Origin: Castanea sativa
Lineage: Eukaryota; Streptophyta; Magnoliopsida; Fagales; Fagaceae
Assembly: GCF_040712315.1 (NCBI RefSeq)
Contig: NC_134015.1
Location: forward strand, 6,971,945 to 7,035,944
Direction of reading: 5' to 3'
DNA: 64,000 bases
Shown: piece by piece, positions 35,410 through 47,859 of the stretch
How positions within the stretch are numbered: position 1 is the stretch's first letter
Layout of the letters: each line of letters opens with the position of its first letter
Notes under the pieces: generated by a model
Databases searched by the model: none
What the model was told of the DNA's origin: nothing
The model's input: the letters and a program-made list of their open reading frames with translations, nothing else
Position numbers and translations under genes: made by a program

Positions 35410-35640
35410 AGCATGAATCAGCAAGGAACACAAACAGGGGTCAACCTGAAGAAGTATCCCTAAGAACAGAATGAGAAACACTACCACAAATGGTTCTGTT
35501 AGTAACAGAGCCACATAAACCTTTTTGAGATTTCCAATCTGCACTTTACTTCCCATATGATCATCTTCAGTATATCTTCCTTGGATTTATTCTTTCCTTG
35601 ATGGATCATTGCATTACACTGCTGCCATATGTGCCATTCA
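35410..35640 (-). pseudogene. Second copy of the LINE tail
   Basis: Matches 19360-19560 (AACCTTTTTGAGATTTCCAA, TGCATTACACTGCTGCCATA). It is the end of the same LINE remnant, carried by the segmental duplication, with more frame damage. Confidence 0.65.
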
Positions 35641-35755
35641 ACGGTTCCTAACTATGGTCAAGCATTTGTTTTTTTGAAAAGTAACTACAGTAAAACACTA
35701 AAACATGAAAATTAAAGATTAAATAAATGCATAGAAACAAACGTTGAAGACATAC

Positions 35756-35858
35756 CCATGGCTCGAAGCATTTTTAGATCGAATTTTTGAGCTAGACTGT
35801 CATAGCTAATTACTTTTGCACGTTGGAGGACCAGCATTTTTAAGCTTATCAGCATATC
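35756..35858 (-). pseudogene. 103-nt exon-like relic, copy 2
   Basis: Flanked by CACAG and GGTATG and open over 34 codons (KMLVLQRAKVISYDSLAQKF and flanks). See 25304-25406. Product unrecognised. Confidence 0.35.
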
Positions 35859-36164
35859 CTGTGATCTGTCCAATCAAATACTTTCTTGGTCATTGACTCA
35901 TTGTTAATAACCGACATCTAGAATCATAAAGCAATGGCAATTAAAATGGCTAAAAGTCTTTTACTTGTATATCTTTGGCATATGAAAGTAGAGTCCTATG
36001 AAACTGAAACCTACCAAAGAAAATTTTTAATAACGCACATTTAATGCTGAAAGTTGTTTGAAGAGGGGAAGCAGGTAGCGTCGCAAATCTCAACTCATGA
36101 AAACTCAAGCAAATTTGATGTACAGAGTACAATCAAAATGAAGTTTGAATAAACCCAATTTCCA

Positions 36165-36436
36165 TTTTTTTTTTTTTTTGGTGAAAAAAAAGGGTAGAGA
36201 GGGCGACCAATGTGGCTTACCTACTTAGGGGTGACCATAGTAGCATCCTATCTGCTACTAGGCGAGACTCCATACTCCTGATTTGTGACAAACTCACTTA
36301 TTATTTATTGGACTGTTTGGGATGGAGATAAGATACAAGGAGCACCAATACATAGCTAGTTATTGAAGCTCGAATCCAAGTCCTGAGACTTGTTAGTCCG
36401 GTATCTTACCAACTAGACCATCCGAACGTTGGTCAG
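36165..36436 (-). mobile_element. tRNA-derived SINE
   Basis: On the minus strand it begins near 36430 with a tRNA-like head: A box TGGTCTAGTTGG (36420-36409) and B-box-like GGATTCGAGCT (36377-36367). It runs ~190 bp and ends in a poly(A) seen as the T run at 36165-36179. The paralogous site at about 25690 lacks it (TTTCCAGGTTTTAG is continuous there), so it inserted after the segment duplicated. Confidence 0.75.
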
Positions 36437-36739
36437 TTTGCAGGTTTTAGAACCATACTGAGCAATCATGCATCGGCATTCACATTGACAATTAATGCCA
36501 TGGAATCACCAGTTATCCCTTGAATCCCATTCACATTGGCAATTAAAAAGAAATTGATATAACTGTTCACCAAAAAAAAATTGACATACATTTACCACCT
36601 TTTTTTTTTTTTTTGGGATTGGTACGTTACCACATGTACTAACAGAGAGCAAAATCTAATGAACTTTATCACCTCCATTGTAAACTTTTTTTTTTTTTGT
36701 AAAATAGGCATTAGGAAATGAAATATTGGTGAAACCCTA

Positions 36740-37245
36740 CTTGACATATATGCTACAAAGATTCATCATCATGGGGAGGCAGAGAAAATAATATGGGTCT
36801 CTTCTAAAACTCAAGGTTTTCAAATTTCAAGTGAAAAGATATTACAAGGATCTGAGAGGAAGAGGAAGTTAAAAAGTTATTTTCCCTTGGCAGAGCATTT
36901 TGGAATGCTTGCTACCACCAAGGATGTCTTTCTTCTTGTGGTTGACTTATGGTGGGAAGACCTTGATCACAGACAATTTAGGGAACCGAGGGATGTGTAG
37001 AGAACATGAAGATTGTGGCTATTGGCTGCTCATCTCTTCCTCCACTACACGGTGGCTCAAGAACTGTGGTCATTGGTTTTTTTGCTTGTCTGGTGTTTCT
37101 TGGGTTATGGCCTTCATCCCTGATGGAGTTTCTATCACGTTGGAAAGGATTGTTTGGCAAGGGAGGTTAATGGGACAATTTGGAAAATGTATCCTTTGCT
37201 TGGGCAATTACAATATCCTCTCTTAAAGTTTGAAAAAATGACACT
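36740..37245 (+). pseudogene. LINE ORF2 fragment, zinc-binding RVT region
   Basis: Plus-strand pieces in several frames: PPRMSFFLWLTYGGKTLITD, NLGNRGMC, HWFFCLSGVSWVM and, in another frame, IWKMYPLLG, in the order seen in plant LINE C-termini. No RT, ends or target duplication remain. Confidence 0.65.
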
Positions 37246-38013
37246 TTATTCCAAACTTGAAGGGAAAAAATACTTTCCCTGTAGACATTTAATTGACCAA
37301 ATTTTATTAAATTAATATTAAAAATATTACGTACTAACCTGCTCTATGCTTAAGTGCAGGTTTCTAAAATTATTTATTTCATAATTAAAATTTATTATTT
37401 TAAATTTTAAATAAAGTGTATTTTAAAATGTGAAGTTTGATTTTTTTTTTCTTTTTTCAATTGGTAATGATAAAATTTTCCGTTGCAAGTGTTTTGACTT
37501 TGATACTTGATAAATTTTGCATTTTTATTTTAAATTTACTAGTTATTTTTTTACTGATCAATGTTAAACTATTGTAAAGAAAATCTTATAAAAATTTAGA
37601 ATATTGAATTACTAATTTAAACGAGGGGGGGGGGGGTGTTAATCTTTTCAAACCTTAAAGGAAGTGAATGTTTTCTCTTTCAAGTTTGTGATGGAGTATC
37701 ATTCTTCAAAACCTTAAGGGATGGGAGTGTAATTACCCCATCCTTACTTTAATGATAAAAATTGTTACACATCCTTTTACATGAGGTGGTATTACATTTA
37801 TTTGATGCATGTATTCATCTTCTTACATGGTTTTGGTATGTGTGAGACTCAACCTCATGTGAGAGGGTGAATGCATAAATTGAATACATGATAAATTTTC
37901 TCATTTTACACAATATTATACACATATCTTTTGAACTTAGAGACATGATTTCAGTTCAAAAAATAAGTAAGCGATTTCAATCATGGGGATGAAGATAAGC
38001 TTCATAAGGTTTC

Positions 38014-38770
38014 TGTGGGGACAAAAGGCCCAAGACATGTTTTTGGGCCATGGGCTTGAGCCAAGGACGTTTGCTTGTTCGAGGACGGGTTAATGATAAT
38101 AACGATATCAAACTTACAGCTCGAAAGCAAATGTGGCAAATGAGGTGAATGTAAATAATCCAAGGAAGACTACCTCCTCGGCTGAGTATAGCGAGGATCA
38201 AGTGGTACGTCATGTTAACTAGAATGATATTTTAGAGAGTCATGGGGATGAAGATATGTTTAAAAGGGGCACAGAGAGCAAGAGAGGTAAAGAAAAGATC
38301 TTGGAGAAAGCTGCTACCACCGCATTGAATGCTCTGTACCTAAGTCTTTGACCACATTTATGATAAAGTGATACTTGAACAGTGATTTTCAGACTTACAG
38401 CTATTACCTAGGGACTTCCAAAAGAGGAGGATGAGACAAGTATCAATGGGAGCAATCTGAATTTGAGGGAGAGAAAGAGGGACTATAAGAGGAAAGGAGG
38501 TCTTGAAAAAGAGAGGGACGTTTTTTCTGTAAAGAATTTTGAAAGTAAGAAGAAATATAAATACTTGGTTCTCGGCTTGAGTCCGAGGATAAACTTCATT
38601 GTATAAACTTGTTCATCTATATTGTTTTGTGATTTTTGGGTCGTTGCCATTATCGTTCAAGCTCATTAGAATCAAGATTTTTAACACACACTCTATAAAT
38701 TCATTGTATCAGGTTTTTTGGGCCTATGTCCTCCTTTTTGTTGAGCTGGGGCCAAAATTGTGACCTTACA
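38014..38770 (+). mobile_element. Solo LTR 3 of the Gypsy/Tat family
   Basis: 757 bp, TGTGGGGAC to GACCTTACA, with perfect 5-bp target duplication GTTTC (38009-38013, 38771-38775). Duplicate block C has the empty site AAGGTTTCTTTGAA (GTTTC at 47137-47141), which proves insertion after the duplication. It shares CTGCTACCACCGCATTGAA, CAAGTATCAA and CCTCGG motifs with the other LTRs. Confidence 0.92.
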
Positions 38771-39589
38771 GTTTCTTTGAAAGGAAAGAACAAAATTTGA
38801 TTAAATAAAATATCCTATTTTTTAACCATTTATTATGACGAACTTCATCCTCCACCACCTTGTCTACCATGGACTTTCTAGATTTTTTTAGATTCCTTGA
38901 ACTCTCATTAGTCATATTTTTATTTGTTTATATATTATATTTTAATTTTTTTTTTTTGCGCATTTCCTTTATATACTCACCGTGTACTAAGTTGTGCCCT
39001 ATTTTCCAATTTATTTATTTATTGCATTTTATTGCTTACCAAAAGGAGTTTGGTGAAACCCTACAAAAATTAATACCATAGAATGTTGAACCAAAATGCA
39101 CCCATTAATGTTGCCTAATATCTAATCAAACCCACAACCACAACCTTTTATGATTTCTAAGCAATTTTCATTTAAATGAACTTGAGCTTAGATTACATAC
39201 CTTCAATCAGTGATAACATTTCCAGTGCACATGAAAGAAAGTAATTGTATGAACAAAAGATTACACAAACTATAAAAATTAATTATTAACTAATTTAAGT
39301 ACTTAAAGAATGTCCCCCTCAAAAAAAAAAAAAAAGTACTTAAAGAATGGAGTTGGGCCCCTTGGGGTTAGGGGGGGGGGGGGTGTTACAAATTTTAAAT
39401 GGGCTTTGGAAACTTTAGACCCAAATACTTAACAAGCTCTGATGCAGAAAGCGAACAAAGCCAACTCTTCAGGCCTATCTCCCCAGATTATTTCTTCTAC
39501 CTCATCCATTCAAGCAACCAAACTCTTCTTGATCATCGAACTTCTACCAATTTTCACACCTACAAAATCAAATCAAAAAGCTTATAGAT

Positions 39590-39990
39590 GTATAGTTTAT
39601 AATAAGTAAAACATTCGTTAAAAAGTGAAAAATGGGTGCAACCCAAGTATACGTGAAGTACACAAGATAAAATAACAAAGATCTAGCAACTCAAATAAAT
39701 TAGAAAAGGAAAACTGTTCAGAAGCTGAAAGCCACGCGTATAATGATTTGAAAAATATGCACTTCACTCATGAAATTGAGCTTTCAAGACCTTCAAAACA
39801 CTTTGCGTTCTTTTCCTTCCAAATACACCATATGAGGCAATGAGAAATTGCACTCCAAATGCAAATGATTGCAATGTTTGCCATAGTGACCTTGCCAAGA
39901 AGCCAATAAATCAATACCACCACTAGTCATTACCCACTGAATTCTGACTGGACTGAAAACCAACTACCAAAGTGTACTTGCAACTTCACA
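39590..39990 (-). pseudogene. LINE 3' fragment in block A
   Basis: The minus strand gives pieces such as IWSAISHCLIWCIWKEKNAKC and FKSLYAWLSA, then the tail typical of plant LINE ORF2. It is damaged by frameshifts and copied at 47860-48290. Confidence 0.6.
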
Positions 39991-40465
39991 ATTATAAATT
40001 AAGGGAAATGTTAACAAGTACCGTGCCGTGTTTATTAAAATTTTTTAATATAGGTTTCACTTAAAAAAAAATTAAAAAAATTGTCAAAAGAATTTCCAAA
40101 AGCAATAAAAATCTGCCAGAAGCTGCCAAAAAAATTGTTATTACTGCCAAAAATTGTCAAAAAAATTACGGTGCGTGTTAACACAACTCATTTATAATAT
40201 ATATGTAGCAAAATTTAAGTACAGTTTTTTATGTATAATTCATTAGATTCCCAAAATAAATTCCAACAGGTGATTGCATTAACCAATGAAACTATATTTT
40301 ATCTTTTTTAAGAACAATAAAATTTACCGCAACTATGTATTCGAATAAGGTAAACTTTCAGCCTTCTATCTTCATTCTTCGAAGGACAATTTTGATACTT
40401 TTGAAAGGATATTGTGATGGCATTGTGTCTGGTACTTAATAACAAATTTTGAACACAACTTGCAG

Positions 40466-41515
40466 GGTGGGAGAAGGGTTTTGGAGAAGAGGAGGCGAAA
40501 CTCCCTCAGCTGTGAAATAGGAGGATAGGATTATAGAGATACGAAAAGGCTCGTGGTCTTATGTTGTTGGTTCCAATGGTATAGCGCCTGATATGTTGTA
40601 TATAAATTTTCAGTGCAGTTTTGAACAAGGTACAACATATTTACCTGTATGAGATTTGATGCGAGTGCATAATCTGACTTTTTGAAATTGAAGAGAGGAA
40701 AAGCCAGCAATGAATTTATACCATCTATATAGCCATTAGCCACTAAGCAAAAGAAAAAATAAAAACTGGAAGTATGTTAGATCATATGCTTATGTTGTTT
40801 ATAATTGTAAGATAATGAAATCATGATGAAATGATTTTCCGAGGTGTTTGTCTCATGTACAAACTAAGATTCAAAGCTTAATTTCTTTTCTTTCCTTGTC
40901 TTTCTCAGCACCCAACTAGACAAAGTCACTTACTACTACTGATGAAGGAGTTAGAAAAACCACCACGCATATGATTCATAACATTTGTGCAAGGACACCA
41001 TAAAAAATTATACTTTTTCTTATAAGGAAAAATACATGAGAAACAGATTTTTTAGTTACTTTTGCCAAAATTTTAAACATTATTCTTTTCTGTCATTGTT
41101 GCCATCTAGTACAGAGAAAGTGGTTTGGAATGGCAACACCAAAAGAACCATCAGAACACTGGAAAGCTGCTTGGAATTTTTCAACAGGAGATGAACTGAA
41201 ACTAATGTTAGCGTGGGATTCATCTACATCTATATCCGGCCTCAGTTTTTTTCTGTATGATGGAGCATTTTAATATTAAATAATTTAAATGAATAAATTT
41301 TATAACATAAATGTAAAGATGGGGGAGTGAATGTGGAAGATGAGAAGTTAGTGAAAATATTTAATTCCACATTAAAAAAGAAAGAGACTATTTTGTTCTT
41401 TTTAATTGTGGTGATTATTGTGCTAACATGAATTGTCTCAGTTTCTCCTCGTGTTATTTCCATTATCATTGTGTTTGCACTAACACTGAGAAATCAAATG
41501 TCTCCAGAACCATCA
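40466..41515 (+). pseudogene. DUF1399/GRDP-like 3' fragment, copy A
   Basis: Two exons survive: 40466-40590 and 41115-41515. The first encodes VGEGFWRRGGETPSAVK and then TAG (40518-40520) where W is expected; its donor has changed from GT to AT. The second is shifted one frame at KVVWNGN and carries a 233-bp insert (41256-41488, CTG at both edges). The last exon is missing. Past 41575 the end of the exon is partly repeated (TTTTTTTCTGGGAAATCAAG). The stop and frameshift are shared with copy C. Confidence 0.75.
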
Positions 41516-41529
41516 GTAGGGTGGACATT

Positions 41530-43512
41530 TATTTTTTCTTACAATCTTGGTTATCTTAAATGTTTTGGTCAGTTTTTTTCTGGGAAATCAAGAGTCTTCA
41601 GAACTATTTTTTGGTCTGTTATTTGGTTCTCCTATTTCCTAAAAGATTGTTTTCATGTTGAGGACCACAACTGTTTGCCTAGACTTACTTCAATTCGTAT
41701 CTTTTTTTCATGTTATTTTAAGTTACATCAATCCAGATCTTGAGTATAACTTTTTCTTTCTTTCTTTCAATTGTTTATTCTTAGATAGATTTTCAACAAA
41801 ATTTACATTAGACCTTAGCACCAAAGGATCATGTTGGATTAATAAATTTAGAGGGCAGTGATTCTTTGTTCTTAATTTTGAATTTTTTTCAAGTGTGTGA
41901 GCTGAACTTAGCTTAGATCCGCTTCTTGCTTAAGAGATGTCTTTAGATTTTTACCACCATATAACTACATACATTGTATCGTTTACCAAGCATTAACCAT
42001 TATGTAAGGTAATTACTGGTATGATTTAGCAATTTATAGTTGGGTTAAGTACTGTTGCCACTCTCTGTGCACCCACTTATAACCGCAATTATTTCTTTCT
42101 TGGGCGAGTACTTTCTTTTTGACCAATGCAACATGCTAGCCTAGAAGTTACAAGTAATTTCTACAATGAGGCAAAAGACCAAAAGTTATTGCTTCATAAT
42201 GCATTCTGTGACCAAGATTGACAGGACTCATCGCAACCTTAGGATTCTTTTCATTGTTCCAATATTTTATGCACTTGATGTATTAACCATCACATGGTAT
42301 TCCAATTCCATTATTCCTATTCCTATTCCTATCTATTGCTCATCTTGACATGATGGTGTTGATTCAGCAAGATTTGGTAATCATGGGATAATTAATTTCA
42401 CTAAATAAATCCCATCTACTGGAAAAGCCAAGTTGACTTGATGCCACCAATGGGCCCAACTTTTAAAAAAAAAAAAAACACTAAAATCGACATTCCACTA
42501 TAAAAATGCTATCCTCATTTAAAATATTTTAGGACAGAAAAAAGTCTTTTAACATCATATAATATTAATATACTCGTTAGGAGAGAACAAAAACAGTATA
42601 CCTAAATTCTCATGGGGATTTAATGGTAATTTCCTTTCTTATGATGTTCAGGTTGTGGGCTTTTTGCCATGCAGTGGATATGGCCACAAATAGTGGGCTA
42701 ACAAATGGCAACCCTTAAAGCCCCATTTCAATGTCAAGGGTAGAGAAAGAAAAGGTGCTTTAGGTGCCATTTCATGAAGTTCTAAAACAGCATCAGTTTT
42801 GTGAAAGCTTGGGCTGGTGCCATTTCATGAAGTTCACCATTCGTGAATTACAAAAGGATCATGGTCAATTTTTGACTGTGCAATAATTAAGGAATTCTAC
42901 TTTTTATTCAGCAAACCAATAGAGAAAGTGCATTCAGTATAAGTTGTGGTCAAACTAAAACCACATTAAAGGATTTGAGAGTTTCACAAAAATGAGGTGA
43001 GCTAATCTTAAGATCAAACATTTCAATATTTATTGATTCAATGGAAGAGTGCTGAAGTAATGAAATATATTTCATACTAATAATTGACAATGTTGTAAAA
43101 TATATATCTTCTAGATATTTTCATCTTCTTTGGCTTATGAGAATAGTAACTAATTTAATATTGGTATGCTGATTTTGGGAGTTCTTTGTTGGGGCTTACT
43201 ATACATTCTTGCGATTGAAACCTCCACTTCAACATGTTGCCATGGGTTTTAGATGGTGAATGAAGTTCGGTAAAATTCAGTTTAAGGCAAGCTAGTTAGA
43301 GGTAATGGGAAAGTCAGCTTCATATGTTTGTTATTCATTTGGGCGATTCATGTTTTCAACAAAAATCAGCTCCAATCAATTGAGTTTTTGCTATGAAATT
43401 AGAGATATTTCAATCCAAGTAATTTTTTTTTTTTGGCATCAAAAGATATATAGAAGCACTGCATGTTTGTGTTACTTAAACGATTGCACTGCTATTTTAA
43501 ACACAGGTCTGT
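41530..43512. other. Spacer upstream of copy B
   Basis: No gene identified. Contains a short (TCCTAT)n-like run near 42311-42333. The DUF1399 N-terminal exons expected upstream of copy B are not found here. Confidence 0.4.
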
Positions 43513-45938
43513 ATGTTTGTACTTAACTCTAGGACAAAGGCAACACAACAGACAAGTGAATTCCTCCGCCTTGGTATGTTAAGATGTCACAGGGAGTTGA
43601 AGCTCGAAAAATCCATCTCCAACTTTCAGTATGATTCATGGCAAAAAGCTTGGCATCTTTATTGTGAGTTTGGGACCAAGGGAATCATACTTGAGCTACG
43701 TCACCGCGATGGCCACTGTTTCAAAGGAAGTAGCTTGCAAGAGACTGTTACATTCCATTGGAATGACTTACTAAGAGTATCTTCTCTAACTCTGGAAAGA
43801 GGAGTTGCTCAACAATTGAGAATTCATGCTTCAATAACTCCACCGGTTCAAGCGCCATACTTGTTGAAATGTGTGCCTGATCGGGTCACTGATGATTCAG
43901 GGGCCATGATATCAGACGTTATTCTCAGAATGAATAGGTATCGGCCTCAAGAAGGGCGTTGGTTGTCTAGGACTGTTCTTGATCATGCAGGGAGAGAGTG
44001 GTTTGTCATTAGAACAAGGTAAACTTTCAAACCTTCTATCTTTGTTCGTTGGAAGACAATTTTGGTACTTCTGAGAGAATATTATGAATTTATGATGGCA
44101 TTGTGTCTGTTACTTGTTGACACAATTTGAACGCTACTTTTAGAGTGGGAGAGGGTTTTGGAGAAGAGGAGGTGAAGCTCCCTCAGCTGCGAAATGGGAG
44201 GATAGGATAATAGAGATACGAGGAGGTTCATGGTCTTATGTTGCTGATTCCATTGGAAGAGCCCCTAGTATGTAGTATAAAAATTTTCGGTTGACTAGTT
44301 TTGAACAAGGTGCATCACATGTACCTGGCTGAGATTTGATGCAAGAGCAGAATCTGACTTTCTGAATTTAAAGATTAAAAATGCAGTCTGTTTGGCAATC
44401 AGCTTTAATCTTTAACCTCACTTTTTGTTAGGTGCAACTATACTCTAATCAACTTTCAGCAAATAAGCTTTATGTCATTATATAGCCAGTAAGAAATAGA
44501 AAAGATAAAAGACTTGTTAGAGATATATTAGCCCATTAGCATAAGCCCAAGCCTAATTCTACTTTGTGTGCAAGCCAAGTTTTCTACTTGTACTAGAAGT
44601 CTATTAGTTTAGGGTTTAGTCTACTATATATACACATGTTATGGTTCATTGTAATACAGGATTTGTACTACTCTCTAATATATTATTGATGTAGTCTTTT
44701 AGGGTTTCCTCCGTGGATATAGGCCGTTAGGCTGAACCACGTAACTCTCGTGTGTTATTATGTTCTATACTTTATGTTCTATACTAGTATATTCAACATG
44801 GTGTATCAATGCTAATATTTAACAAGACTAATAAAAGAAGATTCAAAACTTATATTTCTTTTCTTTCCTTGTCTTTCTCAGCACCCAACTGGACTAGCTA
44901 AGTCACTAACTACTACAAATGAAAGAGTTAGAAAAACCATCATGCATGTGATTCATAACATTTGTGCAAGGGCACCATTTTATGCTTTTTCTTATTAGGC
45001 TAAATAAATGAGAAACAGATTTTCTAATTACTTTTTCCAAAGGTGTGTGACAACCTTCTGACATTGGTTTCTTAAGAAAATCATATATGTATATGCTGGC
45101 TCTTCTGTGCATCTTTAAGATCAAATGTTAAACATCTTTTTTCCTTTCGTTGTTGCCATCTAGTGCAGAGAAAGTGGGTGGAACGGCAACACCAAAAGAA
45201 CCACCAGAACAATGGAAAGCTGCATGGGATTTTTCAACAGGAGATGAACTGATGATAGGGTGGGAATCATCTACATCTACATCTGGCTTGAGTTTCTGTC
45301 TGAAAAATCAAATGTCTCCAGAATTATTGGTAGGGGGGCAATTTATGTTTTTCTTACAATCTTGGCTATCTTAATATTTTGGTTGATAATTTAGCTTCGA
45401 AACCATTCGTTAGTCACAGGTGAAGCTATTGAAAGGGCGAAAAATGCAGTACCAAGAAAAGAACGTTAAGTCAGAAAGCAAGGATAAAGAAAGCCTACTC
45501 AAGGATGAAGATGAAGAGGGATTTGTTACACTGGTTAGATTCACAGAGGAGAACCCAACTGGAAGAGAAACAGCTCTTTTAAATTGGAAGCTACTGGTAG
45601 TTGAACTGTTGCCTGAAAAGGATGCAGTGTTGGCGCTTCTTCTATGCATTTCAATACTGAGAAGTGTATCAGAGATGAAGAAGGATGATTTGGGATGCTT
45701 GTTAATTAGGAGAAGATTGAAGAAAGCGAAGTTTGCAGCTAGAGATTGGGGTTCTGTAATACTTCATCCTTATTCATGTTCCTCATCTACCACTTCACCT
45801 TATATTCAACCTTGGTATTGGAACTCCAGGGCAGCGATTGCATTGGATAGAGCAGATCACATCGCAAGGCAACCAGCTTCGAATAACTCACCAGTAGAAG
45901 GTGGTGACAAGTTGTACAAGCAAGGGATTATAACATGA
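43513..45938 (+). pseudogene. DUF1399/GRDP-like C-terminal fragment, copy B (exons intact)
   Basis: Four exons: about 43513-44018, 44146-44267, 45169-45329 and 45420-45938, with GT-AG introns and compatible phases (2, 1, 0), give about 435 open codons ending LYKQGIIT. Marks: YDSWQKAWHLYCEFGTKG, PYLLKCVPDRVTDDSG, NRYRPQEGRWLSRTVLDHAG, GFWRRGGEAPSA, ATPKEPPEQWKAAWDFSTGD, FTEENPTGRETALLNWK. From memory these are the C-terminal region of plant DUF1399 / glycine-rich domain proteins. Exon 2 needs an acceptor two bases downstream (TTTTAGAG|TGG) of the one used in copies A and C, which offsets a one-base loss. The N-terminal DUF1399 half, which should take several hundred residues, is absent, so the gene is truncated or misassembled. 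A solo LTR lies in intron 2. Confidence 0.65.
44515..44824 (+). mobile_element. Solo LTR, Copia-type
   Basis: 310 bp beginning TGTTAGAGATATATTAG and ending CTAATATTTAACA (matching TGTTA..TAACA ends), between perfect 5-bp repeats AGACT (44510-44514, 44825-44829). It contains TATATATACACATG and TAATACAGG and lacks any internal domain. The corresponding intron of copies A and C has no such sequence. Confidence 0.85.
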
Positions 45939-46395
45939 GAAGATGAGCATTGGTTTTTTGCATCAATAATTTATATAGTAATGGGTGAAAGATATGGAGA
46001 ATTTTGCATTGATAGTGTTTATTACCTGTGTAGGATTAGTTAGGAAGCATGTACTCCTGCCATCTGAATTAAAGATATTTGATCCTGCATGTGCATTTTG
46101 CATAAAGAGGCCCTTTTTAACATATAACTTGCATACGACTTGTTGGTTTTATTGTCCCTAATCTAGAAGTTTTTGGCTTAATTGAGTGGAAAATATGCTA
46201 TTAGGATAACTGATATTACAGCCACAAGATTGTTTTGTGACATGGGACTCCCACAAGCAATTTGATTAAAGCTTAATTAAATAGATTAAGATGCAATAGG
46301 GTATGATAACAGGTTTGCATCCAAGATGGAAGCCATCTGGCCACACCAAGTGAACGAGTGCGCAGAGCTTTGCTTTTGAAGTCTTTTTTTTTTTT

Positions 46396-46399
<4 letters not shown>

Positions 46400-46457
<58 letters not shown>
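46400..46457. repeat. (AT)n microsatellite
   Basis: About 29 uninterrupted AT units after a T run, in the 3' flank of copy B. Copy C lacks it at the same place (about 50490), so it is new in B or lost in C. Confidence 0.95.
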
Positions 46458-46462
<5 letters not shown>

Positions 46463-47859
46463 GATTCCATATTAGGGGAAGAGAGGACTTGAACACTCAC
46501 CACATTGGTAATTCATGAGTACACTTTGCCATGGGAAATGTCTTGCATGTGTCGGCTTCAGTTGTTACTCTAGTCATATATCTCAAATTTTGCATTTTTA
46601 TTTTAAATTTATGAGTTATTTTCTTACCAATCATTGTTAAAATTTTGTAAAGAAATTCTTATAAAAATTTAGAATATTTAATTACTAATATAAACAAAAG
46701 AGAGGGGGGAGTGTTAATCTTTTCAAAGGAGATGAATGTTTTTTGTTTCAAGTTTGTGGTAGAATGTCATTCTTCCAAACCTCAAAGGAGAGAAGTGTAA
46801 TTACTCCATCCTTGCTTTAATGATAAAAATTGTTACACATCCTTTTACATGAGGTGGTATTACATTTAATCGATACAAGTACCTATATCTTCTCACATGG
46901 GATGGATTCATGTATCAGACACAGTTTGGTATGTATGAGACTCAATCTCATGTAAGAAGGTGAATGCATATATTGAATACATGATAAATTTTCTCCTTTT
47001 ACATAAAATGTTACACATATCTTTTGAACTTAGAGATATGATTTCAGTTTAAAAAATGGATAAACAATTCAGTTCAAAAAATAAGTGTGTAATAGTACGT
47101 ATGACATGATGTGTGTAACAATCACCGAGCTTAATAAGGTTTCTTTGAAGGGAAAGAACAAAATTTGATTAAATAAAAGTTCCTAATTTTTAACCCTTTA
47201 TTATGACGAACTTCATCCTCCACCACCTTGTCTACCGTGGACTTTCTACAATTTTTAAATTCCTTGAACTTTCATTTGTCATATTTTTATTTGTTTTTAT
47301 ATTTTAATTTAATTTTTGTTTGCGCATTCCCTTTATATACTCCACGTGTACTGAGTTGTGGCCTTTTTTCAATTTATTTATTTATTGCATTTTATTACTT
47401 ACCAAAAGGAGTTTGGTGAAGCGCTACAAAAATTAATACCTTACAATGTTGAACCAAAATGCACCCATTAATGTTGCCCTAATATCTAATCAAACCCACA
47501 ACCACAACCTTTTATGATTTCTAAGCAATTTTCATTTAAATGAATTTGAGCTTGGATTACATACCTTCAATGAGTTCAATCAGTGACAGCATTTCCAGTG
47601 CACATGAAAGAAAGTAATTGTGTGAACAAAAGATTACACAAACTATAAAAATTAATTATTAACTAATTAAGTACTTAAAGAATGGAGTTGGCCCCATGGG
47701 GTGGGGGGTGGGGGGGTTACAAATTTTAAATGGGCTTTGATGCAGAAAGCGAACAAAGACGACTCTTCAGGACTATTTCTCCCGAGAGTATTTCTTCTAC
47801 CTCATCCATACAAGTAACCAAACTCTTCTTGATTATCGAACATCTTCCAATTTTCACAC

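Larger units (their letters stand above)
37500..41530. repeat. Segmental duplication block A
   Basis: Near-identical to 46570-49550 over its length: TGCATTTTTATTTTAAATTT, GACGAACTTCATCCTCCACC, GAACCAAAATGCACCCATTA, the LINE fragment and the GRDP exon copies, in the same order. Block A carries the extra solo LTR at 38014-38770 and a 233-bp insert in an exon; block C does not. Confidence 0.88.

Noticed and set aside
36361..36425. A functional tRNA gene
   Set aside because: The B box is imperfect, no full cloverleaf forms, and the sequence continues as a SINE body with poly(A).
44499..44803. Copia-type LTR ending at CAACA (44798)
   Set aside because: Flanks at that end do not match; moving the end to 44824 gives TAACA and a perfect AGACT duplication.
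46273..46503. 76-codon frame with repeated IY
   Set aside because: Translation of the (AT)n microsatellite.
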